A stretch of DNA of 7,928 nucleotides, from assembly GCF_044386045.1 (NCBI RefSeq), contig NZ_JBISCD010000005.1:1-7928 (forward strand), given 5' to 3'. Made by a program: the position numbers and the translations under genes. This stretch comes from Thalassobellus sediminis. GTDB taxonomy: Bacteria > Bacteroidota > Bacteroidia > Flavobacteriales > Flavobacteriaceae. Of the stretch, positions 1 to 6,244 are shown piece by piece (positions within the stretch are counted from its first letter, which is position 1; each line of letters starts with the position of its first letter). The notes under the pieces are model-generated. The model was not told the DNA's origin, ran no database searches, and worked only from the letters and a program-made list of their open reading frames with translations.

Positions 1-56
1 AAAACGAATAATAATAACACTCCTGCAATTCTGCCTGTTTTTTGATTTGATTTCAT
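1..56 (-). CDS. N-terminus of a membrane or exported protein, possibly DUF4386-like (partial)
   Basis: An ATG at 56-54 opens a frame of 18 codons that runs off the left edge of the window. The visible protein is MKSNQKTGRIAGVLLLFV: a short positively charged start followed by a hydrophobic stretch, so it is the first membrane helix or a signal sequence. The start resembles DUF4386 membrane proteins, which often begin with a Lys/Asn/Thr-rich segment and RIAGVL, but 18 residues are too few for assignment. The gene belongs to cassette C0, whose upstream end is the terminus ATTGCACACAAC at 129-140. Its leader of about 80 nt is longer than those of most other cassettes. The DNA between 57 and 128 contains no other gene. 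Confidence 0.5.
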   Translation of the reverse strand, partial: MKSNQKTGRIAGVLLLFV

Positions 57-137
57 TTTTTTTATATTTGATTGATTGGCTATCTGACGGTTCTTCTTCA
101 AAAATGTTACAAACTGGCAGGTTTTCAAATTGCACAC

Positions 138-260
138 AACGTGTTTGTGTATGATTAGTGGCGTGTTTAAGCACCTAATTTAGCAAATAAAAACGGAATA
201 GAAAATCCGCGAGGATTTTCGTAAGTAGGCGAGAACAAGCCATTAATTATACACTTTGTT
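138..260. repeat. attC-like repeat R1 (type A), belongs to cassette C1
   Basis: This 123 bp element runs from AAC (138-140) to GTT (258-260). The outer stem pairs GTGTATGATTAGTGGC on the left with GCCATTAATTATACAC on the right. It is separated from the cores by an asymmetric 6/3 nt internal loop. A perfect inner hairpin, GAAAATCC gcga GGATTTTC, lies at 201-220. About 35 nt on the left side, containing TTTAAGCACCTAATTTAGC, stay largely unpaired. The left flank (TGCACAC) belongs to C0 and the right flank (ACCACCA) to C1. Confidence 0.85.
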
Positions 261-273
261 ACCACCAGTTTTT

Positions 274-1089
274 TTAATCGCAACCACCACATCCTCCGCA
301 ACTACTACATCCGCTATCGTCAGAAGAACATCCTGATGCATCAAATTCAGAATCAAATGAATTTAAAGTGTCATCAAAACTATCAAAATAAGAATCAAAC
401 ATATAATCATCTTCGAAAAAGTCAATGTATAGCCACCAATCACTATCTGAGTCATAAGTGTCATTATATAAAACTTTCTGTTGATTTAGTAATTCCTTAT
501 CAATTGTTTTTAAAAGTTGAAAATCTAAGTTTTTTAATAAAAAAATGTTTCCTCCAATACTCAGTAAAAGTTCTAATCCTTTCTTCTTGTCATTATGAAG
601 TAGATGGTCAATGCTTTTGTCAATTTTATTTAAATAGTTAGATATTTCTTTTTTTATTTTAATTCCATTGTCCGTTAATTTATTTAGCTTAAACAAGTTT
701 AATAAAAATGATTGCTTAAAATATGGGTTAATCACCCGATTGCTTTTTGTCGATTTTTTAAAACTCCAGCTTCCGTTTGAAGTATCGTAAGCCATCTTTA
801 TAAAATTCTTAAATAGTATTTGAATTGATGGACTTTTTATAAATGGATTTAAGTAAATTAATTCGTGATTTTTTGGTTTGTATTTGTTGAAGTTTTTACC
901 TAAAATAACATAAGTGTAAGTTCTAATGTAGTTATCTCTAGGATGTGACTTTTTATTTATCTCTTTAATTTCAATTACTTTTTTGAGTAGTAAATCCATA
1001 AAAGTGAATTTCATTAAATCTTTCAATTGTACAGAAGAATCCTTAATAAGCATTGTTTCTGCAGGTGTTATTTGAGATAGTATTTTCAT
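274..1089 (-). CDS. Protein with Cys/Gly-rich C-terminal tail, partner of the GRDP-like gene
   Basis: This 271-residue protein starts at ATG 1089-1087, and its first base is the last base of the upstream stop codon (TAATG overlap). This implies translational coupling with the GRDP-like gene in the same cassette. The body is rich in Lys, Leu and Ile (MDLLLKKVIEI near residues 31-41; LTDNGIKIKKE in the middle). An acidic Asp/Ser/Phe/Tyr stretch follows, and the last 20 or so residues are a Cys/Ser/Gly tail ending CGGCGGCD. Such Gly/Cys tails beside a GRDP-like partner recall TIGR04222-type proteins, which are membrane proteins, but no clear multi-helix membrane region is visible here. The tail could bind metal or form disulphides (inference). 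The stop is 14 nt from the core GTT of R1, so the gene fills the cassette. Function unknown. Confidence 0.85.
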   Translation of the reverse strand: MKILSQITPAETMLIKDSSVQLKDLMKFTFMDLLLKKVIEIKEINKKSHPRDNYIRTYTYVILGKNFNKYKPKNHELIYLNPFIKSPSIQILFKNFIKMAYDTSNGSWSFKKSTKSNRVINPYFKQSFLLNLFKLNKLTDNGIKIKKEISNYLNKIDKSIDHLLHNDKKKGLELLLSIGGNIFLLKNLDFQLLKTIDKELLNQQKVLYNDTYDSDSDWWLYIDFFEDDYMFDSYFDSFDDTLNSFDSEFDASGCSSDDSGCSSCGGCGGCD

Positions 1090-1580
1090 TAGTTTTTAAA
1101 TCGTAGTTTAGGTATTATCCAATTTCTTTTTCTGTTAACTCTTGTAAAGTGAATTTCATCAAATCTAGTTTTAACATCAATCCAAATGTCTTTTGGTGGC
1201 TTTTCATTAAATAATGATTCATAAAATTCAAGTGTTTTGATATACTGCTCTTTAAATAAACTCCTTTCCTCTGAACCTTTTGTTGGTCCATGATGAATAT
1301 TTTTATTTATTGTGTTTTTACATAGTTCAATCCAATACGACTCTGTGTAAAGTAGATGAAGATGCCAAACTTGGTCAATTTGGTCAGAAGGTGTTTGAGG
1401 GAAATCAGAAATAACAATTAGAAAAATAAATTTTTTGTATTCCTGAATAGTTCTAAGCGAATATTCCATTGACCAACCATTTTCTCTCGCTAATCTGTCA
1501 GTAAATGTGAAAGAAGAATCTATGTCGTCAATTTCAAAGTTTTGAATTTTATTCCATATTTCGTTTTGTTCTTCAGTCAT
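1089..1580 (-). CDS. GRDP/DUF1399-like protein (WHxH family)
   Basis: The protein has 163 residues from ATG 1580-1578. A longer frame with a GTG start at 1634 exists, but its first 18 codons lie in the core and stem of R2, so the ATG, 20 nt inside the cassette end, is preferred. The diagnostic segment is residues 64-83: PSDQIDQVWHLHLLYTESYW, followed by a Cys at 87 and HHGPTKG at 96-102. This arrangement (Asp-x-x-Trp-His-x-His, then Tyr-Trp, then His-His-Gly-Pro) is typical of glycine-rich-domain-containing-protein-like (GRDP, DUF1399) sequences. Those occur beside TIGR04222-type genes with Gly/Cys tails, matching the downstream neighbour here. The conserved His residues suggest a metal site, but the family's activity is not known to me. 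No signal peptide or membrane helix. Probably cytosolic. Confidence 0.85.
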   Translation of the reverse strand: MTEEQNEIWNKIQNFEIDDIDSSFTFTDRLARENGWSMEYSLRTIQEYKKFIFLIVISDFPQTPSDQIDQVWHLHLLYTESYWIELCKNTINKNIHHGPTKGSEERSLFKEQYIKTLEFYESLFNEKPPKDIWIDVKTRFDEIHFTRVNRKRNWIIPKLRFKN

Positions 1581-1597
1581 TTTTGGTAATTGGTGGT

Positions 1598-1722
1598 AAC
1601 GGTTACGTATAATATTAGTGGCGCGTTTAAGCACTAATTTAGTAAATAGAAACTTGCCAGCGGAAAATTCCGAAGGAATTTTCCAAGTAAGCTAAAACTA
1701 GCCATTAATTTTATGCTTTGTT
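1598..1722. repeat. attC-like repeat R2 (type C), belongs to cassette C2
   Basis: This 125 bp element runs from AAC to GTT (1720-1722). The outer stem pairs GTATAATATTAGTGGC with GCCATTAATTTTATGC and contains G-T wobbles and one T-T mismatch. The inner hairpin is the longest of the set: a perfect 10 bp stem, GGAAAATTCC gaa GGAATTTTCC, at 1662-1684. It differs from R9, 5.5 kb away, at one base (g versus a near 1652). It supplies the stop codon of the C2 membrane protein gene. Confidence 0.88.
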
Positions 1723-1947
1723 GGCATACGTTTTTTTCTTTTTTATTATAAATACTATTCCAAATAATACATTCCATATTAGAAAATAAATCCAGATATC
1801 TTTCGCAAATTCAGTTCTACAAGGTGGACACGGGTAATCAGGAATACAGGGTCCACATAATATTAAAAAAGGGTCGATTAAAAATCGTCCTAACAAAAGA
1901 ATGTTTCCAATAATCCAGATGTAAAAAAATCGATTCTTTTTTTTCAT
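1711..1947 (-). CDS. Small two-helix membrane protein with Cys/Pro-rich loop
   Basis: The protein has 78 residues. ATG 1947-1945 overlaps the upstream stop by 4 nt (ATGA), so the two are probably translated together. After the basic start MKKKNR comes a hydrophobic helix at about residues 7-29. A loop contains four Cys and five Pro (LCGPCIPDYPCPPC). A second helix lies at about residues 52-67, followed by a lysine-rich end. The layout predicts both termini in the cytoplasm and a short exported loop able to form disulphides (inference). The last codons, Ala-Asn-Lys-Ala-stop, are encoded by the cassette terminus and R2 itself, so the repeat provides the stop codon. I recognise no family. Its upstream partner is a small soluble protein. 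Confidence 0.75.
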   Translation of the reverse strand: MKKKNRFFYIWIIGNILLLGRFLIDPFLILCGPCIPDYPCPPCRTEFAKDIWIYFLIWNVLFGIVFIIKKKKTYANKA

Positions 1948-2279
1948 TCAGTTATTGATTCCATTAATTGATTATGTTTTTCATTCCAGTATGTATCTCT
2001 ATTGTTCTCGTCAATTAAATAATGTTCTATTATTTTTTCAACTTTTTTTTTGAAGTTTTTAAATTCGTTTTCTGCATTTTCAAGTGTACTATAAAAGTCA
2101 GTATGAAATATTAGTCCGTAAATTCCAACTGTAATTGAATAAGGAGCAATTGAACCGTCTTCTTCCAAAGTGATTCTTGCACCAAATGAATTTTCCTCAT
2201 CTTCTAATATTTTTCCGTCTTCAGAACCAATTGTTCCAATCGAATTTCCTTTATCAATGGGATTCCATTTATATTCCAT
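1944..2279 (-). CDS. Small soluble protein of unknown function, first gene of cassette C2
   Basis: The protein has 111 residues from ATG 2279-2277, with a 25 nt leader back to the GTT core of R3. No signal peptide or membrane helix is visible. The N-terminal part, with IGTIGSEDG, an acidic DEEN and RITLEEDG, is followed by YSITVGIYG and a HTDF motif. This reads like a compact mixed or beta-rich domain, and the second half is a charged helix rich in Lys and Glu. It recalls small single-domain proteins annotated as hypothetical or immunity-like, but I cannot name a family. It ends in TGA overlapping the start of the two-helix membrane protein, so they form a two-gene unit, perhaps soluble and membrane components of one function (inference). 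Confidence 0.78.
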   Translation of the reverse strand: MEYKWNPIDKGNSIGTIGSEDGKILEDEENSFGARITLEEDGSIAPYSITVGIYGLIFHTDFYSTLENAENEFKNFKKKVEKIIEHYLIDENNRDTYWNEKHNQLMESITE

Positions 2280-2301
2280 AAAGTCACTCTAAATGTATGC
2301 C

Positions 2302-2428
2302 AACGGTTGTGTATAAGAATAGTGCGGTTTTGTGTCCGAGGATTTTCCGTAGGAAAATCAGAGAGACCAAATACGCACTAACCTTTAGATTAAGAAATAA
2401 ATTTAAGCATTATTTCTTATACTTTGTT
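2302..2428. repeat. attC-like repeat R3 (type B), belongs to cassette C3
   Basis: This 127 bp element runs from AAC to GTT (2426-2428). The outer stem pairs GTATAAGAA with TTCTTATAC. The inner hairpin GATTTTCC gta GGAAAATC lies at 2341-2359 and can extend outward through AGTGCG/CGCACT. The largely unpaired AT-rich segment, ending TTTAAGCATT, lies on the right, whereas in type A it lies on the left. TAGTGC can pair either with CGCACTA (inner) or with GCATTA (outer). R3 is closely similar to R7 and R6. Confidence 0.87.
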
Positions 2429-2439
2429 GTGGGTAGTTT

Positions 2440-3135
2440 TTATTCATTGTAAGGGTCCATTATGTTGTTTGCTTCATAACCTTCTTTTCTGTCTTTATCC
2501 ATTTGTTCAGGGTTGATAAAAGCCTTTATTTCATTGGAAACAATTGTACTACCTTCTAATACCAATTTGTAGCGAAGCTTTGTTTTAAAACTTCCCTTAA
2601 ATACTGGTTGAACAAATTCCCAATACTCGTCTGTACCAAGAGTTATTGTATGATAACTATTTCCACACCAACTTGAAGGTAAATATGTGATTTCAGTCCA
2701 CATTCCAATATTAGATTTAACCTCTGTTTTTATGTCAAGTCGACTATCTTGAGCTGATAAGTCAATATTTTTGTCAGTCGTGTTGATTAAATAAAGAGTA
2801 TGTCCAATATTTTTCTCATATACTTTTTGAAGTTCGTTTTCACTCAAATAAAGTCCGAACAAATCTTTTTCAAACTTTCCATTATTAGACTTTGGAATAT
2901 TCTCTGAATGAGCTTCTCCATTTGATTCTTTAGCGTTTTTTTGACTGCTAAATGCATAGCAATTTCCTCTTAATTGAAAATCAATATTTAAACTGTCTAA
3001 ATTTTTTAGAGTTTCAGAGTCAATTTTAGGTTTTCCGTTAAATGCAATTCCATTCGAGATATTCACTTTCTCTTGGCATTGCAAAAAACAAACTGTACCA
3101 ACTGTCAAAAACATCAATTTTAGTATTCTTTTCAT
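2440..3135 (-). CDS. Probable exported lipoprotein, function unknown
   Basis: The protein has 231 residues from ATG 3135-3133, with a 23 nt leader from the core of R4. Residues 1-20 are a signal sequence: basic MKR, a hydrophobic core, then FLQC. Cys20 is the likely lipidated residue. Gln before the Cys is atypical for a lipobox, so secretion without lipidation is possible. Residues about 20-100 are Asn/Ser/Lys-rich and probably flexible. From about residue 110 (GHTLYLINTTDKNIDLSAQDS) the sequence becomes beta-rich, with conserved-looking Trp, Tyr and Cys (SSWCGNSYHTITLG) and an alternating strand pattern up to about 205. This suggests an Ig-like or immunoglobulin-type beta sandwich (inference). 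I recognise no named family. Likely at the cell envelope. The stop is 11 nt from the core GTT of R3. Confidence 0.83.
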   Translation of the reverse strand: MKRILKLMFLTVGTVCFLQCQEKVNISNGIAFNGKPKIDSETLKNLDSLNIDFQLRGNCYAFSSQKNAKESNGEAHSENIPKSNNGKFEKDLFGLYLSENELQKVYEKNIGHTLYLINTTDKNIDLSAQDSRLDIKTEVKSNIGMWTEITYLPSSWCGNSYHTITLGTDEYWEFVQPVFKGSFKTKLRYKLVLEGSTIVSNEIKAFINPEQMDKDRKEGYEANNIMDPYNE

Positions 3136-3155
3136 ATCGAGTGTAAATTACCCAC

Positions 3156-3279
3156 AACGTTGTTGTGTATGATTAGTTGCGTGTTTTAAGCACTAAAGTT
3201 AGCAAATAAAACACAGATAGAAAGTCCGCGAGGACTTTCGTAAATTGGCTAAAACCAGCAATTAATTATACACGGTGTT
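3156..3279. repeat. attC-like repeat R4 (type A), belongs to cassette C4
   Basis: This 124 bp element runs from AAC to GTT (3277-3279). The outer stem pairs GTGTATGATTAGTTGC with GCAATTAATTATACAC. The change of GTGGC/GCCAT in R1 to GTTGC/GCAAT here is compensated on both sides. The inner hairpin is GAAAGTCC gcga GGACTTTC (3220-3239), again changed on both arms compared with R1 (GAAAATCC/GGATTTTC). The stop codon of the SIR2-like gene lies inside its right arm. Confidence 0.87.
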
Positions 3280-4188
3280 AGCAGCAGGTATTTTTTCTTT
3301 AATTCGATTTATTGTATCTAAATAATATTCAGACCAATTGTCTCCATAATCTTTAGAAGATTTAATAACTTCTACGTTCAATGAATTTAAAAGTTCTTCT
3401 TTATCTTTTTTAATGTTTTTGTCATAAAAGTAAATCTTGTTGTTTATTAAACCACTTGTTTTATTGTCTTTAATCATTCTTGCTCTTTTAGTCAAAATCC
3501 ACCATATGTCAGTTTCGCTAAAATCTAATGATAATCCAATTATGTGAATATTTGAATTAAATATTAATTCAGACCAAGAACGATTGTCAAACTCTCTCTG
3601 TTTAAGTTTGTCAGACATTTTTTTTACATTGATTTTTTTAGAGTTTTCTTGAAAATCATAAGTTCCTTTTACGTAAGCATCAAGTTTGCTGACTGAACCG
3701 CAATAATGGTCAAGTCCAAGCATAATTGAAATAGGTTTAGAAATCTCTCCGTGAATGTTCCATATTTTACAAATTTCTTCTTGTTCTTTATTGAAAACTT
3801 GAGTTTGTCTTCTGATACTATAAATATCTTCTGTACTATGATTTTCAATTAAATATTCTTCAGTTTCTAAAATGTAGTTTTTTAAAGCATAGTCATAATT
3901 AGTCGTTAAATAATTTTCACAATTTAATTCAAATAATAGTCTGTAAAAATCATTTGTTTCAATTGTAGATAATAATTCTGATATAGATTCTTTAATTTTA
4001 AATTCCGTTTCACGAATATCATTTGAAGAGTGATTTTCGAAGATTGCTCTTTCGTAGATAAAAGTATTTGGTAATGTTCCGTTATCAAAATTTGAGATTC
4101 CTTTAATTTTATTCAAAAGGTCATTCCAAGGAATTCTATTTTTACTCAAATTATTTATTCCGTTTCCAAATAGAATTGAATTTTTCAT
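3262..4188 (-). CDS. SIR2-like domain protein, candidate antiphage NADase
   Basis: The protein has 308 residues from ATG 4188-4186. Features of the SIR2-like (SIR2_2 type) fold are visible in order. GNGIN at residues 8-12 is the nucleotide-binding glycine segment. TTNYD at 95-99 holds an Asn expected to be catalytic. IHG at 145-147 has the His equivalent to the sirtuin catalytic His. IIGLSLDFSETDIWW at 216-230 is the late Rossmann strand with an acidic end. In known defence systems such domains cleave NAD+ on phage infection and stop growth; here that role is inference. No second effector or sensor domain is fused, so it would act alone or with a partner elsewhere. The 33 nt leader starts at GTTAGCAGCA. 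The last residues, AANTVYN, and the stop codon are encoded by the cassette terminus and R4, so the C-terminus depends on which repeat is attached. Confidence 0.88.
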   Translation of the reverse strand: MKNSILFGNGINNLSKNRIPWNDLLNKIKGISNFDNGTLPNTFIYERAIFENHSSNDIRETEFKIKESISELLSTIETNDFYRLLFELNCENYLTTNYDYALKNYILETEEYLIENHSTEDIYSIRRQTQVFNKEQEEICKIWNIHGEISKPISIMLGLDHYCGSVSKLDAYVKGTYDFQENSKKINVKKMSDKLKQREFDNRSWSELIFNSNIHIIGLSLDFSETDIWWILTKRARMIKDNKTSGLINNKIYFYDKNIKKDKEELLNSLNVEVIKSSKDYGDNWSEYYLDTINRIKEKIPAANTVYN

Positions 4189-4218
4189 TTATTTCGGGTG
4201 TCGTTTTTACTTGCTGCT

Positions 4219-4342
4219 AACGGGTTTATATATGATTTGTTGCGTGTTTTAAGCACTGAATTTAGTAAATAAAAACCAAATAGAAAATCCGCGAGGATTT
4301 TCGTAAGTAGGCTAGAACCAGCAATAAATTATATATGTTGTT
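4219..4342. repeat. attC-like repeat R5 (type A), belongs to cassette C5
   Basis: This 124 bp element runs from AAC to GTT (4340-4342). The outer stem pairs ATATATGATTTGTTGC with GCAATAAATTATATAT. Relative to R1 and R4, GTGTAT has become ATATAT, and one further position (TTAG to TTTG) has changed, with matching changes on the other arm. The inner hairpin GAAAATCC gcga GGATTTTC is intact. Two tandem GTT precede the C5 terminus; the second gives the 10 nt match to TGGCTACAAC. Confidence 0.87.
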
Positions 4343-4350
4343 GTAGCCAG

Positions 4351-5292
4351 TTATTTTTTCTTTCTTTTTTGTTCAATTTTTGTTAATTCAGATTTTGAGT
4401 CATAAGGAACTTTTCCAGATGGTACGACCTTGCTACTTGATTCTAGATGCGTGTCTTGGTCATCGAAAAATATATGTGCTCCAAATGCTTTTAAAACTTT
4501 ATCTTTTGAAAGACCTCCCAAAAAATAGGCTTCATCAACATAAACTCCCCATTTTCTTAATGTTTTAATTACTCTCATATGTGATGGCGCATTTCTTGCT
4601 GTAACAATTGAAAGTCTTAAAGGTGATAATTCAATTCTTGTTGGTAGATGTTCTTGAATTTTCGATAATTTAATTAATAAATTCGCAAAAGGACCTTCTT
4701 TTAATTGTTCATCTTCGTGTTCTGATTCATATTTATGAAATGCTTCCATTCCTTCTGTTTTGTATCTTAATTCAGATTCGTCAGAGAATAAAACTGCGTC
4801 AGCATCAAATGCTATTTTCACTCGATTATCTTTTGGGTCAAATTGAGTTGGAGGTGCGTACAAAGTTGCAGCTGCACAAGTTTTAGAATCTATAACTGTC
4901 TGAACATCTTTACTGTCTTTAGATAAAAATAAATCCACATCAAACGCATCAATGTAAGGTGCTAAAGGTTCTCCTCCAGATAATGCTACTCTTGTTATAT
5001 CTAGGTTTTGATTTTTTATAGAATTAAGCATTCTAACTCCAGTTTCGGGACTATTTCTTGACATTACTACAACTTCTACAATTCGTTTGTTAGCTTGATT
5101 GTTCAGTTCTAGAAGACTTTTTACTAAATAAAATGCAGTTCCGTGCTCTAAAGGTTCGTTTTCATTTTCTTGTTGAAATTTTCGAAAACCTTCAATTCCT
5201 TCAGAATCAAAAATTTCATTTTCTTTCTCCAAGTCAAATAATGCTCTTGATGATACTCCTATTACTAATATGTCTGAAAAGTCAATTGGCAT
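4351..5292 (-). CDS. Cytosolic 5'-nucleotidase, NT5C1-type (PF06189 family)
   Basis: The protein has 313 residues from ATG 5292-5290, the usual length for bacterial members. It should hydrolyse nucleoside 5'-monophosphates to nucleoside and phosphate in the cytoplasm; the preferred base cannot be read from the sequence. Family hallmarks in order: IGVSSRALFDLE (11-22), the AFYLVKSLL segment, MSRNSPETG (77-85), SGGEPLAPY (105-113), DLFLS (120-124), AFDADAVLFSDESE (161-174; a DxDxV nucleophile-type motif), GPFANLL (200-206), VTARNAPSH (230-238), FGAHIFFDDQ (270-279) and SGKVPY (292-297). All key acidic residues I would expect are present, and it is neither truncated nor frameshifted. The last residues are a lysine-rich tail. 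The leader is 26 nt from the core of R6. A complete metabolic enzyme as cassette cargo is notable; a nucleotide-depletion role in defence is only speculation. Confidence 0.95.
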   Translation of the reverse strand: MPIDFSDILVIGVSSRALFDLEKENEIFDSEGIEGFRKFQQENENEPLEHGTAFYLVKSLLELNNQANKRIVEVVVMSRNSPETGVRMLNSIKNQNLDITRVALSGGEPLAPYIDAFDVDLFLSKDSKDVQTVIDSKTCAAATLYAPPTQFDPKDNRVKIAFDADAVLFSDESELRYKTEGMEAFHKYESEHEDEQLKEGPFANLLIKLSKIQEHLPTRIELSPLRLSIVTARNAPSHMRVIKTLRKWGVYVDEAYFLGGLSKDKVLKAFGAHIFFDDQDTHLESSSKVVPSGKVPYDSKSELTKIEQKRKKK

Positions 5293-5315
5293 TTCGTTTG
5301 GTTTTAATTGGCTAC

Positions 5316-5441
5316 AACGGTTAAGTATAAGAATAGTGCGATTTTGTGTCCGAGGATTTTCCGCAGGAAAATCAGAGTGACTAAATACGCACTAACCTTT
5401 TGATTTAGGATTAAACTTAAGCATTATTTTTATACAATGTT
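5316..5441. repeat. attC-like repeat R6 (type B), belongs to cassette C6
   Basis: This 126 bp element runs from AAC to GTT (5439-5441). The outer stem pairs GTATAAGAATAGTGC with GCATTATTTTTATAC, including two G-T wobbles. The inner hairpin is GATTTTCC gca GGAAAATC, differing from R3 and R7 in the loop only. The unpaired AT-rich segment is on the right. It carries the C5 flank GGCTACAAC on the left and the C6 flank GTTGTGCATA on the right. Confidence 0.87.
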
Positions 5442-5452
5442 GTGCATAGTTT

Positions 5453-5842
5453 TTATTCACATACTTTATTTTTTTCAATCCACGGATTAATAAATTTCCT
5501 TTCAGTTCCGAGTATTGTTTTCATTTCGGGTTCGTCGAAAATCAGATAGAAATTTTTGTCTTTTTCCACGTATTTAAATTTCAATTCAGTACAATATTTT
5601 CCAGTGCCGTGATTTACGAGCATACTTATAATTCCATTTTCAATTTTTATGTCTTTCACGGATTCCACCATAATAAAATTAACTTTTATATCAGAAGGAA
5701 TTTCTTTTTCACTATATTTTCCAAGGTCATTCATTTCAATCATTTCGTCAACGATTTCTTGAATCCATTTGTCAATAGGTTTTTCTTGGTTGATTTGGAT
5801 GTTTGAAATTCCAATCAAAAATGTCAGTAAAATTATTTTCAT
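5453..5842 (-). CDS. Small exported protein of unknown function
   Basis: The protein has 129 residues from ATG 5842-5840, with a 26 nt leader back to the core of R7. The N-terminus, MKIILLTFLIGISNIQI, is a short signal sequence with a single Lys and a hydrophobic core; there is no Cys for lipidation nearby, so the protein is probably periplasmic or secreted. Residues about 25-45 form an acidic amphipathic helix. The remainder alternates charged and hydrophobic residues like a beta-rich domain (VNFIMVESVKDIKIENG, then a HGTGKYCTELKF segment). It contains two Cys, one in that segment and one two residues before the end (KVCE). I recognise no family. The stop codon is 11 nt from the core of R6, so the gene fills its cassette as in C3 and C9. 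Confidence 0.8.
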   Translation of the reverse strand: MKIILLTFLIGISNIQINQEKPIDKWIQEIVDEMIEMNDLGKYSEKEIPSDIKVNFIMVESVKDIKIENGIISMLVNHGTGKYCTELKFKYVEKDKNFYLIFDEPEMKTILGTERKFINPWIEKNKVCE

Positions 5843-5865
5843 ATTCTGTTTCTCAAATTATGCAC

Positions 5866-5992
5866 AACGGTTGTGTATAAGAATAGTGCGTTTTTGTGTC
5901 CGAGGATTTTCCGTAGGAAAATCAGAGAGACCAAATACGCGCTACCTTTTTGATTTAGGAATAAATTTAAGCATTATTTCTTATACTTTGTT
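5866..5992. repeat. attC-like repeat R7 (type B), belongs to cassette C7
   Basis: This 127 bp element runs from AAC to GTT (5990-5992). It is nearly the same as R3: identical for the first 25 nt and the last 35 or so, with scattered differences in the right-hand AT-rich arm. The outer stem is GTATAAGAA/TTCTTATAC, with the hairpin GATTTTCC gta GGAAAATC inside. Here the inner extension partner has drifted to CGCGCTA, weakening the AGTGCG pairing seen in R3. Confidence 0.87.
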
Positions 5993-6244
5993 GCCATTTC
6001 GTTGTTTTTCTTTCAGTTTGAATTCAGTTGATATTTTCTTTTTTTGTCCGAGTTTGAGTGAATTCAGTCTGCGTTTTACTCTGCAATTTTTTTTAATTCC
6101 AATTGAGTGAATAATTCCTCAACTTGCTAAATTCAGCACATAGTTTGGTTTTATATTTTTAATTTAGCTTCCGATTCCGCAAACGAGCTAAAAGTTCGAC
6201 GAGATTTTTTATTCCGCAAAATTGATAAATTTTACTTTAGTTTT
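5993..6244. other. Non-coding 3' part of cassette C7
   Basis: Together with R7 this makes a gene-free stretch of about 400 bp (5843-6244), the longest in the window. I find no convincing gene on either strand; minus-strand frames are broken by stops every 10-20 codons. Visible structure: an inverted repeat TTTAGCT (6163-6169) / AGCTAAA (6186-6192); a direct repeat ATTCCGCAAA at 6174-6183 and 6211-6220; and a third TTCCGCAA at 6475-6482 near the other end of the cassette. The segment TTGCTAAATT at 6124-6133 matches the inverted form of the type A arm and may be a repeat relic or chance. Confidence 0.5.

Noticed and set aside
201..220. Inner hairpins of the repeats as rho-independent terminators
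   Set aside because: The minus-strand RNA hairpin is not followed directly by a U-run, and hairpin symmetry and covariation are better explained by a recombination site; weak termination remains possible.
336..641. Plus-strand open frame of 101 codons
   Set aside because: It lies opposite the 271-residue minus-strand gene, its composition (Cys/His/Asn/Gln-rich) is not protein-like, and no other gene is on this strand.
1581..1634. Extended GTG start for the GRDP-like gene
   Set aside because: The extra 18 codons fall in the core and stem of R2; the ATG at 1580 fits the leader length of other cassettes and the family start.
5133..5324. Plus-strand open frame of 63 codons (also 4380-4568 and 5609-5806)
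   Set aside because: These are antisense shadows of the 5'-nucleotidase and of the C6 gene.
5769..6110. Plus-strand open frame of 113 codons crossing R7
   Set aside because: It spans the end of the exported-protein gene, a complete repeat and non-coding DNA; its Phe/Ser-rich translation reflects T-rich sequence.
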